Source: Pseudomonas sp. ATCC 13867 | GTDB taxonomy: Bacteria; Pseudomonadota; Gammaproteobacteria; Pseudomonadales; Pseudomonadaceae | Reading direction: 5' to 3' | Length of the DNA stretch: 64,000 bases | NCBI RefSeq assembly: GCF_000349845.1 | Contig: NC_020829.1 | Location: 2,797,001 to 2,861,000, forward strand | Shown: positions 1-8,979 of the stretch, piece after piece | Numbering within the stretch: position 1 is the stretch's first letter | Layout: each line of letters starts with the position of its first letter | Made by a program: the position numbers and the translations under genes | The notes under the pieces: generated by a model | Databases searched by the model: none | What the model was told of the DNA's origin: nothing | Seen by the model: only the letters and a program-made list of their open reading frames with translations

Positions 1-2
1 AC

Positions 3-452
3 AATCATGCCCGCCTGGCGCTGGATCACTTTCGCCAGGCGGCCAAGGAGCAGCGCGAGCAGGAGCGCCGGCAGCAGGAGAGCCAGGTCCAGCAGTTCGG
101 GGGCGAGCTCCGGCAGTTGCAGCAGTCTTTGATCGTGCGTCAGGACCAGTTGACCCAGCTTAACCGGGACAATGAGCGCCTGCTCACCGAGGCGCGCTTG
201 CTGCGCAATGAGCAGGAAGCGAAGCATCAGCAACTCATGCGGGAAACCCTGGCCTCCGAAGTGCTCCGGCAGGACAAGGCCAGGATTGACGGGCAACGCA
301 TCGAGCTCGAGGAAAGAAACCAGGAACTGGCCGACGAGCTTCGCCTGTCACAACAACTGCTACGAGAGCAGGCCATCCGGATGGTCGCGCTCGAGGAGCA
401 GGTTCGGCACGCCAGCCAGCGCGAGACGCCTGAGGCGGCAGCGCCCGAGTGA
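3..452 (+). CDS. C-terminal part of a KfrA-like coiled-coil DNA-binding protein (5' end outside window)
   Basis: The reading frame is open from the window edge and ends at 452, so only about 149 C-terminal residues are present. The visible part is one long Gln/Glu/Arg-rich coiled coil (for example QLTQLNRDNERLLTEARLL) with no hydrophobic segment. Proteins with a KfrA_N-type DNA-binding head and a long coiled-coil tail have this kind of C-terminus and are common in Pseudomonas, on plasmids and integrated elements as well as the chromosome. The DNA-binding head is not visible, so the family assignment is an inference from the tail. It ends 35 bp before the convergent LysR gene. Confidence 0.6.
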   Translation, partial: NHARLALDHFRQAAKEQREQERRQQESQVQQFGGELRQLQQSLIVRQDQLTQLNRDNERLLTEARLLRNEQEAKHQQLMRETLASEVLRQDKARIDGQRIELEERNQELADELRLSQQLLREQAIRMVALEEQVRHASQRETPEAAAPE

Positions 453-487
453 CGGGGATGCAGGCGCCCTCCGCGCTGGCCGCAGGT

Positions 488-1399
488 TCATGAGGGTGCC
501 ACGCCCTCCTGCTCGAACGCATCGGCAAGGAAATCGATCAGCTTGCGGACTGCGGGCATGAGGCCGCGACGGGAGGGAAATATTGCAACCACGTCGCCCA
601 TTTTCGGGAACCAGCCGTCGAGCACGCTGACCAGCCTGCCGCTGGCCAGGTCTTCGCTCACCACCTCTTCCGGAAGAAGCACGACCCCGACGCCCGCCAG
701 CGCACCCTCGCGCAGCACGGATATGTCATCGGATACGATCCGTGGGCGCAGGTGGATGGACGCCGAGGAACCATTCGGTCCGTCCAGCTCCCAGATGTAG
801 TCCTGGACGTGCGGTCCCCAGCAAAGACTGGGCAGTTCGACGAGATCCGCCGGCCCCAATACCCTGTCCGCCCCGGAAAGCATCGTGGGAGCCGCCACCA
901 GGCAGTAACGGCTGAGCGCCAGTTTCCGCATGACCAGCTCGCTGCTTTCCAGCGGTTGATGACGGACGCTCAGGACCAGATCGAAGCCCTCGCTGATGAC
1001 GTCGACACGGCGATTGAAACTCTTGACCTGCAGTTCGACCACCGGGCATTGCGCCATGAAGCGCGCCAGCATGGGCGCAAGGCGCGAGTCCAGCAACGCC
1101 GTCGTGCAGGCCACCCTGACGACTCCACGGGGCTCGGCCCGGCTGCGCTCGATCGTGTCCTCGGCGGCCAGGGCCTGCTCCATCATCGCCACGCAGTACT
1201 GGTAATACTCCAGGCCGATTTCAGTGACGGAGAAGTGCCGAGTCGAACGCTGAATCAGCCGCACTCCCAGGCGCTCTTCCAGCCTTGAGACACGGCGGCT
1301 CAAGCGCGACTTGGGCAGCCCCAGCACGCGGCCCGCGGGGGCGAATCCACCGTGCTCGACCACTTTGGCGTACAGGAACAGGTCGTTCAGATCAAACAT
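488..1399 (-). CDS. LysR-family transcriptional regulator (paralogue 1)
   Basis: 303 residues, the usual LysR length. The N-terminal winged helix-turn-helix (residues about 4-62) includes the classic VVEHGGFAPAGRVLGLPKSR and LSRRVSRLEERLGVRLIQR. The rest is the periplasmic-binding-protein-like effector domain. It belongs to the CrgA/AaeR-like branch and is clearly paralogous to the regulator at 7919-8824 (shared RSEPRG/RAEPRG linker and SRRGLxPxVRxLIDFLA tail). It lies on the same strand as, and downstream of, the OprD/pirin/OsmC/hydrolase genes, so it may control that block. The 242-bp gap on its 5' side (1400-1641) holds its promoter; I see no gene there. Confidence 0.93.
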   Translation of the reverse strand: MFDLNDLFLYAKVVEHGGFAPAGRVLGLPKSRLSRRVSRLEERLGVRLIQRSTRHFSVTEIGLEYYQYCVAMMEQALAAEDTIERSRAEPRGVVRVACTTALLDSRLAPMLARFMAQCPVVELQVKSFNRRVDVISEGFDLVLSVRHQPLESSELVMRKLALSRYCLVAAPTMLSGADRVLGPADLVELPSLCWGPHVQDYIWELDGPNGSSASIHLRPRIVSDDISVLREGALAGVGVVLLPEEVVSEDLASGRLVSVLDGWFPKMGDVVAIFPSRRGLMPAVRKLIDFLADAFEQEGVAPS

Positions 1400-1641
1400 G
1401 GAAACTGGCCATCCACACCCTCGTCAACATTATTTCGAACCTACTCATGAAGGGTGACACTCGCAGTATTCCTCGCCCGTTCGCGCAATGGGCGTAACGG
1501 GGTGGCGCCGGACAGGCGTCATCCCGGTGCTGATGGGACATTCGGGTAACGGATCAGGCACGCTGCGTGACGCGCTTCGACAGCCGGTTACGGCAGGCAG
1601 TCAGGATCGGCTGGACGTACGGCATCGCGCTCATCCAGTCC

Positions 1642-3060
1642 TCAGAACAGGCTGATCGGGTAATCGACGATCAAACGGTACTCGTCGGCGCTGGAGTTAC
1701 CCCGGGTGTTGCCTGGAGCGGTATAGCCGTCACCTTCGCGATGGGACGCCCAGCGTGCCGTCAGCGACAGTCCCTTCGCCGGCCCCGCTGGCACCTGGTA
1801 CTTGAGGGCGAGGTCACGCTCCCAATGTTTGGCGTGCTTCCCGTCCGGGTTATAGATGTAGCCATAGCCGACGCTGTTGGGGTCCACACGGGTCAGGTCC
1901 GCCTCGCCGCGCGTATAGGCCGCGATGAACTGCAGTGTCGGCGCGTTGAGGAAAGTCAGGGGTGTTTCGTACTGCACTCGCCAGGACTTTTCTCCCGGTC
2001 CGTTGAAGTCGGCGAACTGCTGGGAGTTGCTCAGGTACAGGAAGATCCGGTCGTTCTGCGTGAGGTAGTCGAAAGGCGTTCGGCCATCGACCTTCTGCAG
2101 CCCGAGGGTCAGCGTCTGGCCGTAGGCGGTGGCGGCAATCCCGGCACTGTAGGTGTCGTTGTCGATCGTCCCCAGCTGACCGCGACCCTGGTCGCGCGTC
2201 CTGAAGTAGTGCAGGTAGGGCTTGAGTACCAGGGTGTCGTTCACCGGGATGGCGTCCGAGAGCCCCAGGTAGTACTGATTCCAGATGTCTTCGAGCTGGC
2301 CGCCATAGGCCGACAGCTGCATGCCCCACGGGCCGCTGTAAATGGCGCCCGCCCAGCCCACATGCGGGCTTTCTCGATCCGCCGCGACGCCGGCCTTGTT
2401 GCGCGCGCCGTAGGCGGTGACCAGGTGACTATGCCCGCTCTGGTTGCGCAGGCGGGTGGACTCCACGAAGCCCGCATCCAGCCAGAGGTCCTGCAGGCTG
2501 TGGTTCTTCAGCGTGACGCCACGATATCCCTGGGGAAACAGGCGGCTCATCCCGCTGGCGATCAGCGGGTTTTCCACCATCTGGTCACCCGCCCTTACCA
2601 GGGTATCGAGGTACCTGAGCTTGAGCGCGGCGCCCGCGCTGGAAAAGTCGTCGCCGGGCTTGAGGGCCGAATCCAGCGGCAGCACGCCGGCGCCGCCGCT
2701 GCCACCGCCGCCATCCAGCTTGATGCCCAGGAAGCCGTGGGCATCGACACCCACGCCAATGGGCGTGTCGGTGAAGCCGGACCTGAACGAAAGCAGGAAG
2801 CCCTGGGCCCACTCGGTCGGGTCGCGGGTGACCAGGTCCGAGTGATTGTCGCGCTGCAGGTAGTAGTTCCTGACCAGGCCGTCCAGCCGAGCGCCCTCCA
2901 CCAGCCCCGGCGGGATGGAGAGCTCGACGGCCTGCCGCTCATTGATGCCCGTGAAGATGTTGTCCTTCTGTCCAAGGGAGTTGTCGGCCTGGGCGGGCAA
3001 CGCCAGGAACAGGCCGACGCCTAGGGGCCACAGGCGTCGCTCGACGAATGGGGACCTCAT
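1642..3060 (-). CDS. OprD-family outer-membrane porin
   Basis: 472 residues. An N-terminal signal peptide (about residues 1-25, ending LPAQA) is followed by the OprD start pattern (FTGINERQ, LDGLVRNYYLQRDN). Repeated aromatic beta-strands run to a terminal YPISLF, with the C-terminal phenylalanine recognised by the BAM machinery. OprD porins admit small carboxylates, basic amino acids or other specific solutes; the substrate cannot be read from the sequence. A Gly-rich patch around residue 120 (DGGGGSGGAG) lies where the family often has an external loop. The gene starts only 11 bp after the pirin gene ends, so the two are probably cotranscribed. That suggests the porin admits a compound handled by this redox/electrophile block. 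Confidence 0.92.
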   Translation of the reverse strand: MRSPFVERRLWPLGVGLFLALPAQADNSLGQKDNIFTGINERQAVELSIPPGLVEGARLDGLVRNYYLQRDNHSDLVTRDPTEWAQGFLLSFRSGFTDTPIGVGVDAHGFLGIKLDGGGGSGGAGVLPLDSALKPGDDFSSAGAALKLRYLDTLVRAGDQMVENPLIASGMSRLFPQGYRGVTLKNHSLQDLWLDAGFVESTRLRNQSGHSHLVTAYGARNKAGVAADRESPHVGWAGAIYSGPWGMQLSAYGGQLEDIWNQYYLGLSDAIPVNDTLVLKPYLHYFRTRDQGRGQLGTIDNDTYSAGIAATAYGQTLTLGLQKVDGRTPFDYLTQNDRIFLYLSNSQQFADFNGPGEKSWRVQYETPLTFLNAPTLQFIAAYTRGEADLTRVDPNSVGYGYIYNPDGKHAKHWERDLALKYQVPAGPAKGLSLTARWASHREGDGYTAPGNTRGNSSADEYRLIVDYPISLF

Positions 3061-3071
3061 CGTCGAAACGC

Positions 3072-4016
3072 TCAGGTTCGCCAGGGCAGCAGAGGCGCAA
3101 CCAGGCGAGGGCCGTCGAACCCCTCCACCTCGCCGAACCGGGCGCTACCCTCCTCCCATTCACGTTGTGCCTGGGCGATCCCTTCCTTGCTGTGCCCCAC
3201 GAAGTTCCACCAGAGGAAAATTTCCTCGCCGAAGGGCACACCTCCGAGCAGGACGGCGCGGGCGTCAGCCGATGCCGTCAGATCGACCGCCTCCAGCCCC
3301 CGGCCGAGATAGGCGAACTCGTTCGTGGCAAAGACCTCGCCGTTGATCCGCCACTCGCCCGTCAACGGCAGAACGCCGTACTCGTAGCTCCGCTCCAGGC
3401 CAAGCCGGGTGCTGGCCGCCTGCGCCTTCGCGACCAGATCGAGCCCTACCAGGGGCGAGAAGATGCACGTGGGAGCCTTGTATTGCCCGAAGCTCCCGGC
3501 CAGGAGCGTCAGGTCGAAGCCATCGGCCTGCCATTGGGGCAGGCTCGCGTAGTGATCGAACATCGGCGGACGATCGCTGGCGGAAGCCGGCAAGGCGATC
3601 CACAACTGGACCGCGTGCAGTCGATCCTCGCCCGGCAGGGACTCTTCGGTGTGGGTGATCCCGTAACCGGCGGTCATCAGGTTCACCTGGCCGGGCCGGA
3701 TCACCTGGACATTGCCCAGGCTGTCGCGGTGGAGCACTTCGCCCTCGATCATCCAGGTAAAGGTCTGCAGCCCGGTATGCGGATGCGGACCGACGCGCAG
3801 TCCACTCCCGGAGGTGAAGACCGCCGGGCCGGCATGGTCCAGGAAGCACCAGGCCCCGACCATGCGGCGGTGCCGTGAAGGCAGCAGCCGGCTGACCGAA
3901 ATGCCGCCACCGACTTCGGCGCTGCGCGAAGTGATCCGCTGGATGGCCCGCACGCCGTCGTTCATCGGGCAATCGACGGACGACGACAGCTCGCATTGGG
4001 TTTCGTGTGTACTCAT
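3072..4016 (-). CDS. Pirin-family protein (long form)
   Basis: 314 residues. Start chosen at the second of two adjacent ATGs (4019, 4016), 7 bases after AGGGAGA; the longer open frame has no better site. Pirins are bicupins; metal ligands are visible in the N-terminal cupin as H78-P-H80 (GPHPHTG), H122 and E124 (YGITHTEES). Some bacterial pirins are quercetin dioxygenases, others modulate central enzymes; which applies is unknown. The gene sits between osmC (64-bp gap) and the porin (11-bp gap). A second, shorter pirin lies at 5398-6264. It is longer than typical pirins (about 230-290 residues), with extra N-terminal sequence. Confidence 0.9.
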   Translation of the reverse strand: MSTHETQCELSSSVDCPMNDGVRAIQRITSRSAEVGGGISVSRLLPSRHRRMVGAWCFLDHAGPAVFTSGSGLRVGPHPHTGLQTFTWMIEGEVLHRDSLGNVQVIRPGQVNLMTAGYGITHTEESLPGEDRLHAVQLWIALPASASDRPPMFDHYASLPQWQADGFDLTLLAGSFGQYKAPTCIFSPLVGLDLVAKAQAASTRLGLERSYEYGVLPLTGEWRINGEVFATNEFAYLGRGLEAVDLTASADARAVLLGGVPFGEEIFLWWNFVGHSKEGIAQAQREWEEGSARFGEVEGFDGPRLVAPLLPWRT

Positions 4017-4080
4017 CATCAGATCTCCCTGGCCACCGGGATACCCACGACCTCGACCAGCGGGTGCCTCGGTGCGTGTG

Positions 4081-4488
4081 TCATTCCACCAGCACACTGG
4101 TAATGCGGACTTCACCGCTCAGCACCTTGTGAATGGGGCAGGCATTGGCAATTTCCAGCAGGCGCGCCCGCTGTTCGTCCGTCAGCGCGCCGGACAGGCG
4201 GATATCCCGTCCGATCTCCACCTGCGACGCTTGCCCCAGCCGTTCCTGCACAACGCTCAGGTCCACATCGATGGACTCCAGCGGTATGCCCTTGCGCTGC
4301 GCGTACATGGCCAGCGTGATGGAGGTGCAGGCGCCAAGGGCGGACAGCAGCAGCTGGTGCGGCGTCGGCCCGGTATCTCCACCGCCCAGTTCGGCGGGAA
4401 CATCGCCGAGCCACGCATGCTGACCATCGCTCACCTTCACCTGGTATGCCACGCCCCCGTAGGATGCACGGACTGTGGGTTCTGCCAT
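4081..4488 (-). CDS. OsmC-family peroxiredoxin
   Basis: 135 residues. Start at 4488 is preceded by AGGAG with proper spacing. The two redox cysteines of the OsmC/Ohr/YhfA superfamily are present: C54 in SALGACTS and C117 in NACPIHKVL. OsmC-type enzymes reduce organic hydroperoxides, dimerising so that both cysteines contribute to each site. No membrane or signal segment, so cytoplasmic. Its place in a same-strand run with two pirins and a YcaC-type hydrolase fits a role against organic peroxides or reactive electrophiles. Confidence 0.93.
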   Translation of the reverse strand: MAEPTVRASYGGVAYQVKVSDGQHAWLGDVPAELGGGDTGPTPHQLLLSALGACTSITLAMYAQRKGIPLESIDVDLSVVQERLGQASQVEIGRDIRLSGALTDEQRARLLEIANACPIHKVLSGEVRITSVLVE

Positions 4489-4603
4489 GAAAACTCCTGA
4501 GTTGAATGTCGAGCCGGACGGCCCCGGGCCCGCCAAACGAGGAGCCATGCGCAAGGTCATGGCTGCTCGCTCGTGAAAGGCCTGACGAGGCTCGCCGTGG
4601 CGG

Positions 4604-5293
4604 TCAGGTGCGCTGGGAATCCAGTTGCTCGTGATTGGTCACGACCGACTGGGCCTTCATGTAGCTCTCGATCAGCAATTGATAGTGCGGGAACACGGCG
4701 CTGTAGGCTTCCGCCCACTGGGCGGCATCCGCGCGGTTCCAGGTCTGCTGGACCTCGGAGCAGACCGCGGCGGTGTCCATCGGCACCACGCCGGCCTGGA
4801 CCACCCGCGCCAGGGTGATCTCCTGCGCCATCTTCGAATACGTGCCGGACGCATCGATCACGGCGAAGACCTGATAGCCGGCGTTCACCGCGCTGATGCT
4901 GGGGAAGGCCATGCACACGCTGGTGATGGTGCCGGCGATGATCAGTTGCTTGCGTCCCGTCTTTTCCACGGCGGCAACGAAGTCGGCGTTGTCCCAGGCA
5001 TTGATCTCTCCCTTGCGTGCCACGTACTGGGCATGGGGCGCGGCTTCGTGGATTTCCGGGATCAGCGGGCCGTTGGGGCCTTGCGGCACCGAGGCGGTGG
5101 TGATGACCGGGATCTTCGCCAGGGTGGCGATCTTCGCCAGGGTGATGGCATTGGCACGCAGCGTGGTCATCGGCATGTCCTTGACCGTCTGGAACAGACC
5201 GCTCTGGTGGTCGATCAACAACATCGCTGCGTTATTGGGATCGATCTTGGGAATCTGGCCGTTGAAGTTGGCGACTTGTGCGAAATTGCTCAT
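4604..5293 (-). CDS. Isochorismatase-family (YcaC-like) hydrolase
   Basis: 229 residues. Start at 5293 has AGGAAAGAG just upstream; an earlier in-frame start (5344) has no ribosome site and lies inside a hairpin. The cysteine-hydrolase triad of the fold is present: D28 (LLIDHQ), K94 ([11 protein letters not shown]) and C127 ([10 protein letters not shown]). Family members act on amides, isochorismate or related substrates; YcaC's own substrate is unsettled. It is a divergent paralogue of the enzyme at 8980-9612. Between it and the upstream pirin lies a hairpin CCCCGC-(8)-GCGGGG at 5337-5356 that could modulate read-through. Confidence 0.92.
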   Translation of the reverse strand: MSNFAQVANFNGQIPKIDPNNAAMLLIDHQSGLFQTVKDMPMTTLRANAITLAKIATLAKIPVITTASVPQGPNGPLIPEIHEAAPHAQYVARKGEINAWDNADFVAAVEKTGRKQLIIAGTITSVCMAFPSISAVNAGYQVFAVIDASGTYSKMAQEITLARVVQAGVVPMDTAAVCSEVQQTWNRADAAQWAEAYSAVFPHYQLLIESYMKAQSVVTNHEQLDSQRT

Positions 5294-5397
5294 AGCTCTT
5301 TCCTCGTTCTCGGGTAGAAGGCCATCCAGGCCGTAGCCCCGCATTCCTCCGCGGGGATTTATCAGGTTAGTTACGCACTTGCATGACGTTGCGACCG

Positions 5398-6264
5398 TCA
5401 GTCGTTCAGTTGGCCGAACCGACCACTTTCGAAGTCCTGGACCGCCTGACGTATTTCGCTTTCGCTGTTCATCACGAAGGGCCCATAGCCGACAATCGGC
5501 TCATCGATGGGCTCGCCGGCCAGCAGCAGCACCTGAGCGTCCCCGTTCGCCTCCAGCAACACCTCGTCATCGGCCCGGTCGAACAACACCGTCTGGGCCT
5601 CCCGCACGAGCTCGCTGCCGTTCACCAGCAAGGTGCCATGCAGGACCACCAGGGCCGCGGTGTATCCAGGGACCAGTGGCAGGCTGAGCGGTTTTTCGCG
5701 CTTGAGCCGCAGGTCCCAGACGTCGATGGGGGTGAAGGTCCGGGCGGCGCCCTGCTGCCCGGCGAACTGCCCGGCAATCAGGCGAAGCGTGCCGGCGCCA
5801 TCGGCCAGCGCGATGCTGGGAATGGCGCTGTCGAGAAGGGTCTGGTAGCGCGGAGCCGACATCTTGTCCCGGGCCGGCAGGTTGACCCACAGCTGCACCA
5901 TCTCCAGGGTTCCGCCGCTGCGGCTGAAGGCTTCGGAGTGGAACTCTTCATGCAGGATGCCCGATGCCGCCGTCATCCACTGCACGTCGCCGGGGCCGAT
6001 GCGCCCGCCCGCGCCAGTGGAGTCGCGATGCGCCAGTTCGCCCTGGTAGACGATGGTGACCGTCTCGAAACCGCGATGGGGGTGCTGCCCCACGCCCCGG
6101 CGGCCCGGCGTCGGCGGAAAGTCTTGCGGCCCGGCGAAGTCGAGCAACAGGAAGGGACTGATGTGCTTGCCCAGGCTGTCGTAGGAAAACAGCGTGCGAA
6201 CCGGAAACCCGTCGCCCACCCAATGGGGCCTTGGGCTGGTATAGACACCCAGAATCTTCTTCAT
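5398..6264 (-). CDS. Pirin-family protein (canonical length)
   Basis: 288 residues, the normal pirin size. Metal ligands H61, H63 (QHPHRGFET), H105 and E107 ([10 protein letters not shown]) are all present, followed by the C-terminal cupin ([11 protein letters not shown]). It is probably the first gene of a same-strand group continuing into the YcaC-like hydrolase, osmC, second pirin and porin. Cytoplasmic; whether it is a quercetinase or a regulatory pirin cannot be decided from sequence. Upstream (6344-6359, 6406-6425) there are two short inverted repeats that could be LysR sites. Confidence 0.94.
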   Translation of the reverse strand: MKKILGVYTSPRPHWVGDGFPVRTLFSYDSLGKHISPFLLLDFAGPQDFPPTPGRRGVGQHPHRGFETVTIVYQGELAHRDSTGAGGRIGPGDVQWMTAASGILHEEFHSEAFSRSGGTLEMVQLWVNLPARDKMSAPRYQTLLDSAIPSIALADGAGTLRLIAGQFAGQQGAARTFTPIDVWDLRLKREKPLSLPLVPGYTAALVVLHGTLLVNGSELVREAQTVLFDRADDEVLLEANGDAQVLLLAGEPIDEPIVGYGPFVMNSESEIRQAVQDFESGRFGQLND

Positions 6265-6343
6265 TGCGCACCTCCCGCAACCAACGGCAGTAACGGTAGT
6301 TCCGCAACGATGTTCCCGGTAGAGCCATAAAGTGCTCCTCAGA

Positions 6344-6425
6344 GTTCCATTCCCGGAACACTGCTTCCGCTTCCACCGGTGATCAGGCCGTCCGGTGGAC
6401 TGCGTGTAGGTGGGCCTATTCCTAC
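6344..6425. promoter_or_regulatory. Two inverted repeats upstream of the pirin-led gene group
   Basis: GTTCC-(6)-GGAAC at 6344-6359 and GTAGG-(10)-CCTAC at 6406-6425, both 5' of the pirin gene that starts at 6264. Interrupted dyads of this size are typical of LysR-type operators, and two LysR genes flank the block. This is inference only; no promoter elements were confirmed. Confidence 0.35.
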
Positions 6426-6476
6426 GAATGACTGAAGATATTCAGGCGACGGCAGAGCCCGGCTGAAGCTGCCAGC

Positions 6477-6517
6477 AGCCCCGGAGCCGCACGTGAATCC
6501 CGCGCGGCTCCGGGGCT
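6477..6517 (-). terminator. Strong hairpin 3' of the NDH-2-like gene
   Basis: A perfect 14-bp stem (AGCCCCGGAGCCGC at 6477-6490 with its complement at 6504-6517) and a 13-base loop, 14 bases beyond the stop codon of the minus-strand flavoprotein gene. There is no long U tract, so it is either a weak intrinsic terminator or an RNA 3'-end stabiliser. Confidence 0.65.
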
Positions 6518-6531
6518 CGCTAACGTCGCGG

Positions 6532-7734
6532 TCACGCCACGACGGGAATCAGCGGGTCGGCGGCGGCCAGCGCCACGGCACGGTCAGCCGCCGGTGGGTA
6601 GATCCACTGGGTGTTGATCTGGGTCTTGAGCTGCTTGCCCTCCTCCCCCGTCAGCTTGACCTGGCGGTCCCAGCCTTCGGTATACACCGCGCCCCAGCCG
6701 CCCAGGTCCAGGCAGGTGACGTACTTGGGTTGGCTGTAGGGAATCGGCGCGACGCCCAGCAGGTCGGCGGCGGCGTTGTTGCCGGCCGAGCGGCCCAGGG
6801 AGATGGCGTGCTGGCAGGTCATCAGAGCATGGTTGCCGAGGTCGTCGGTGGCGGCGTAGGCGGTGTCGCCGGTGGCGTAGATTTCATCCTGGCCCAGCAC
6901 CTTGAGATTGCGGTCGACGTGCAGGCGGCCGCGCGGGCAGCGCGGAGCATCGATCTGCGCGGTCAGCGGCGAGGCTTTCACGCCGGCGGCCCAGATCACC
7001 GTGCGGGTTTCGATACGCTCGCCATTGGCCAGGGTCACGCCATTCTCATCCACCGAGCTGACCGGCGCGCCCAGGCGCCAGGACACACCGAGGGTTTCGC
7101 TGGCGTGGGCGATGATCTCGGCGATCGAGTCGCCCATCGCCGCGCCGATGCGCTGGCCCGGATCGACGATGATCACGTTCAGCGCAGTCTCCTCGCCCAG
7201 GATCGCCCGCAACCGGCCGGGCATCTCGGTGGCAGTCTCGATGCCGGTGAAGCCGCCGCCGACCACAACCACGGTGTTGCGCGCCGGGCTCTCCGGCAGC
7301 GCGGCCAGCGCGTGCAGGTGTCGCTCCAGCTCCACTGCCGACTCGAGGCTGTCCACGTCGAAGGTATGACGGTCGATGCCCGCCGCCGCTGGCCGTGCCA
7401 CTTCGCTGCCGGTCGCCAGCACCAGACGGTCGTACGGCAGTTCGTGCGACTGGCCATCGGCACCGGTGTAGCGCACGCGGCGGGCCTGGCTGTCGATGCC
7501 GGTGGCGCTGCCCTGGATGAAGTTGACGCCGACCGCGTCGAACAGCGCGCCCAGTGGTGCGGTGGTGCCGGCGACGTTGTGTTCGTAGAAGCGCGGGCGG
7601 ATGCGCAATTCGGCCTGCGGCGCGAGCAGTGCGACCGCCGCGTCCGCGCCCTGCCGGTCGAGCAGGCGTACCGCGCTGAGGGCGCTCCAGAGGCCGCCGA
7701 AGCCGGCGCCGACGATCAGGATCTGTTGTTTCAT
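6532..7734 (-). CDS. NAD(P)/FAD-dependent oxidoreductase, type II NADH dehydrogenase-like
   Basis: 400 residues. Start at 7734 follows GGAG by 6 bases; the longer frame to 7770 lacks this. The N-terminal FAD-binding glycine motif (ILIVGAGFGGLWSA), a second dinucleotide motif (VVVVGGGFTGIE), and the late FAD-contact region (VLGQDEIYATGD) are in the order expected of the NDH-2/sulfide-quinone-reductase-like group. WAAGVKASPL is typical of NDH-2-like proteins. Such enzymes pass electrons from NAD(P)H to quinones without pumping protons. It lies just downstream of the second LysR gene on the same strand and may be part of its regulon. Confidence 0.88.
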   Translation of the reverse strand: MKQQILIVGAGFGGLWSALSAVRLLDRQGADAAVALLAPQAELRIRPRFYEHNVAGTTAPLGALFDAVGVNFIQGSATGIDSQARRVRYTGADGQSHELPYDRLVLATGSEVARPAAAGIDRHTFDVDSLESAVELERHLHALAALPESPARNTVVVVGGGFTGIETATEMPGRLRAILGEETALNVIIVDPGQRIGAAMGDSIAEIIAHASETLGVSWRLGAPVSSVDENGVTLANGERIETRTVIWAAGVKASPLTAQIDAPRCPRGRLHVDRNLKVLGQDEIYATGDTAYAATDDLGNHALMTCQHAISLGRSAGNNAAADLLGVAPIPYSQPKYVTCLDLGGWGAVYTEGWDRQVKLTGEEGKQLKTQINTQWIYPPAADRAVALAAADPLIPVVA

Positions 7735-7918
7735 GACATGCTCCAGAAAGAGGTCGAGGGGGAATCTCACCGGCCTGCTGCCGGACTACGGAGCGAATTG
7801 TGCGGGCAACGGTGGCCGAGGTATTTATCCAATTCCCGGTAAAACGACGGGGCCACTTCCGGGGGCCGGGCACTGTCCTCCCCCCCCGCCGCATCGGAGC
7901 CAGGAGGCGCCTTGCGGT

Positions 7919-8824
7919 TCATGCCATGTCGCTACGGCTGAACTCCTCGGCGAGGAAGTCGATCAGGGTCCGCACCGACGGAAGCAGGCCACGCCGCGAC
8001 GGGAAGATCGCATGGACGATCCCGCACCTGGGGGTCCAGCCCGGCAGCAGCTCCACCAGTGCGCCGGAGGCCAGGTCCTCGCGCACTGCGACCCTCGGCA
8101 GGTGCGCGATACCGACCCCCGCCACCACGCTGTTGCGCAGGGCCAGCAGGTCATCGGTGACCATGCGCGGCCGGTGCGCAATCACCAGCCGCTCGCTATC
8201 GGGATTGAACAACTCCCACTGGTACTCCCGCTGCGAAGCGCCCCAGTGCAGGCTCGGCAGGCTGCCGAGGTCCTCGGGCCGGAAGTTCCCTGACAAGCGC
8301 GCCACCAGTTCCGGATGCCCTACCAGGCACTGGGTACTGTTGGCCAGTACCTTCATCACCATGTCGGTGTTCTCCAGCGGCGGGAAGCGCACTCGCAACG
8401 CCACGTCGAACCCCTCATGGAGCAGATCGACGCGCCGGTTGGTGCTCTCGATGAACAACTCCACCATCGGGTACTTGAGCATGTAGCGCGTCAGCATCGG
8501 CCCCACCCAGGAATTGAGCAGTGTCGTCGGACAGGCCAGGCGCACCAGCCCGCGCGGCTCGCTGCGGTTGCGCTCGATCACTTCCGCCGCGCCCTCCGCC
8601 TCTACCCGCATGGCCAGGCAACGCTGGTAATACGCCTGGCCGATCTCGGTCAGCGAACAGTGCCGGCTGGTGCGCTGCAGCAGCCGCACGCCCAGGCGCT
8701 CCTCCAGCTCGGCCACGCGCCGGCTGAGCTTGGACTTGGGCATGTCCAGAGCGCGGCCGGCCGCAGCGAAACCACCATGCTCCACCACCTGGGTGAAGTA
8801 GTAGAGGGTATTCAAGTCTTCCAT
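7919..8824 (-). CDS. LysR-family transcriptional regulator (paralogue 2)
   Basis: 301 residues with an N-terminal winged helix (VVEHGGFAAAGRALDMPKSK, LSRRVAELEERLGVRLLQR) and a full effector domain. It is transcribed divergently from the ycaC-like gene at 8980, the classic LysR arrangement. The 155-bp interval contains a perfect dyad (8844-8871) just upstream of its own start. It closely resembles the regulator at 488-1399, so one probably arose by duplication together with a pirin/hydrolase module. Confidence 0.94.
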   Translation of the reverse strand: MEDLNTLYYFTQVVEHGGFAAAGRALDMPKSKLSRRVAELEERLGVRLLQRTSRHCSLTEIGQAYYQRCLAMRVEAEGAAEVIERNRSEPRGLVRLACPTTLLNSWVGPMLTRYMLKYPMVELFIESTNRRVDLLHEGFDVALRVRFPPLENTDMVMKVLANSTQCLVGHPELVARLSGNFRPEDLGSLPSLHWGASQREYQWELFNPDSERLVIAHRPRMVTDDLLALRNSVVAGVGIAHLPRVAVREDLASGALVELLPGWTPRCGIVHAIFPSRRGLLPSVRTLIDFLAEEFSRSDMA

Positions 8825-8843
8825 TACCGTTCCCTATATAGAA

Positions 8844-8871
8844 CGCTAGAGATGATTTTTGCAGTCTAGCG
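8844..8871. promoter_or_regulatory. Candidate LysR operator between the divergent genes
   Basis: CGCTAGA at 8844-8850 and its exact complement TCTAGCG at 8865-8871 flank a 14-base AT-rich spacer. It lies 20 bp from the LysR start codon and 109 bp from the ycaC-like start, where a LysR activator/autorepressor site is expected. Confidence 0.55.
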
Positions 8872-8979
8872 CACCAAGGGTGTCGTTTTTAATCTTTTGC
8901 CACGCAGCCAACGTGCTGCAAACCGCCTGAGGGTTCACTACCCGACGGCCTTATCCCAAGGCATTGCGAGGAACGCACC

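Noticed and set aside
1567..3024. 485-codon plus-strand frame over the porin
   Set aside because: No domain; porin on the minus strand has a signal peptide, OprD motifs and a C-terminal Phe.
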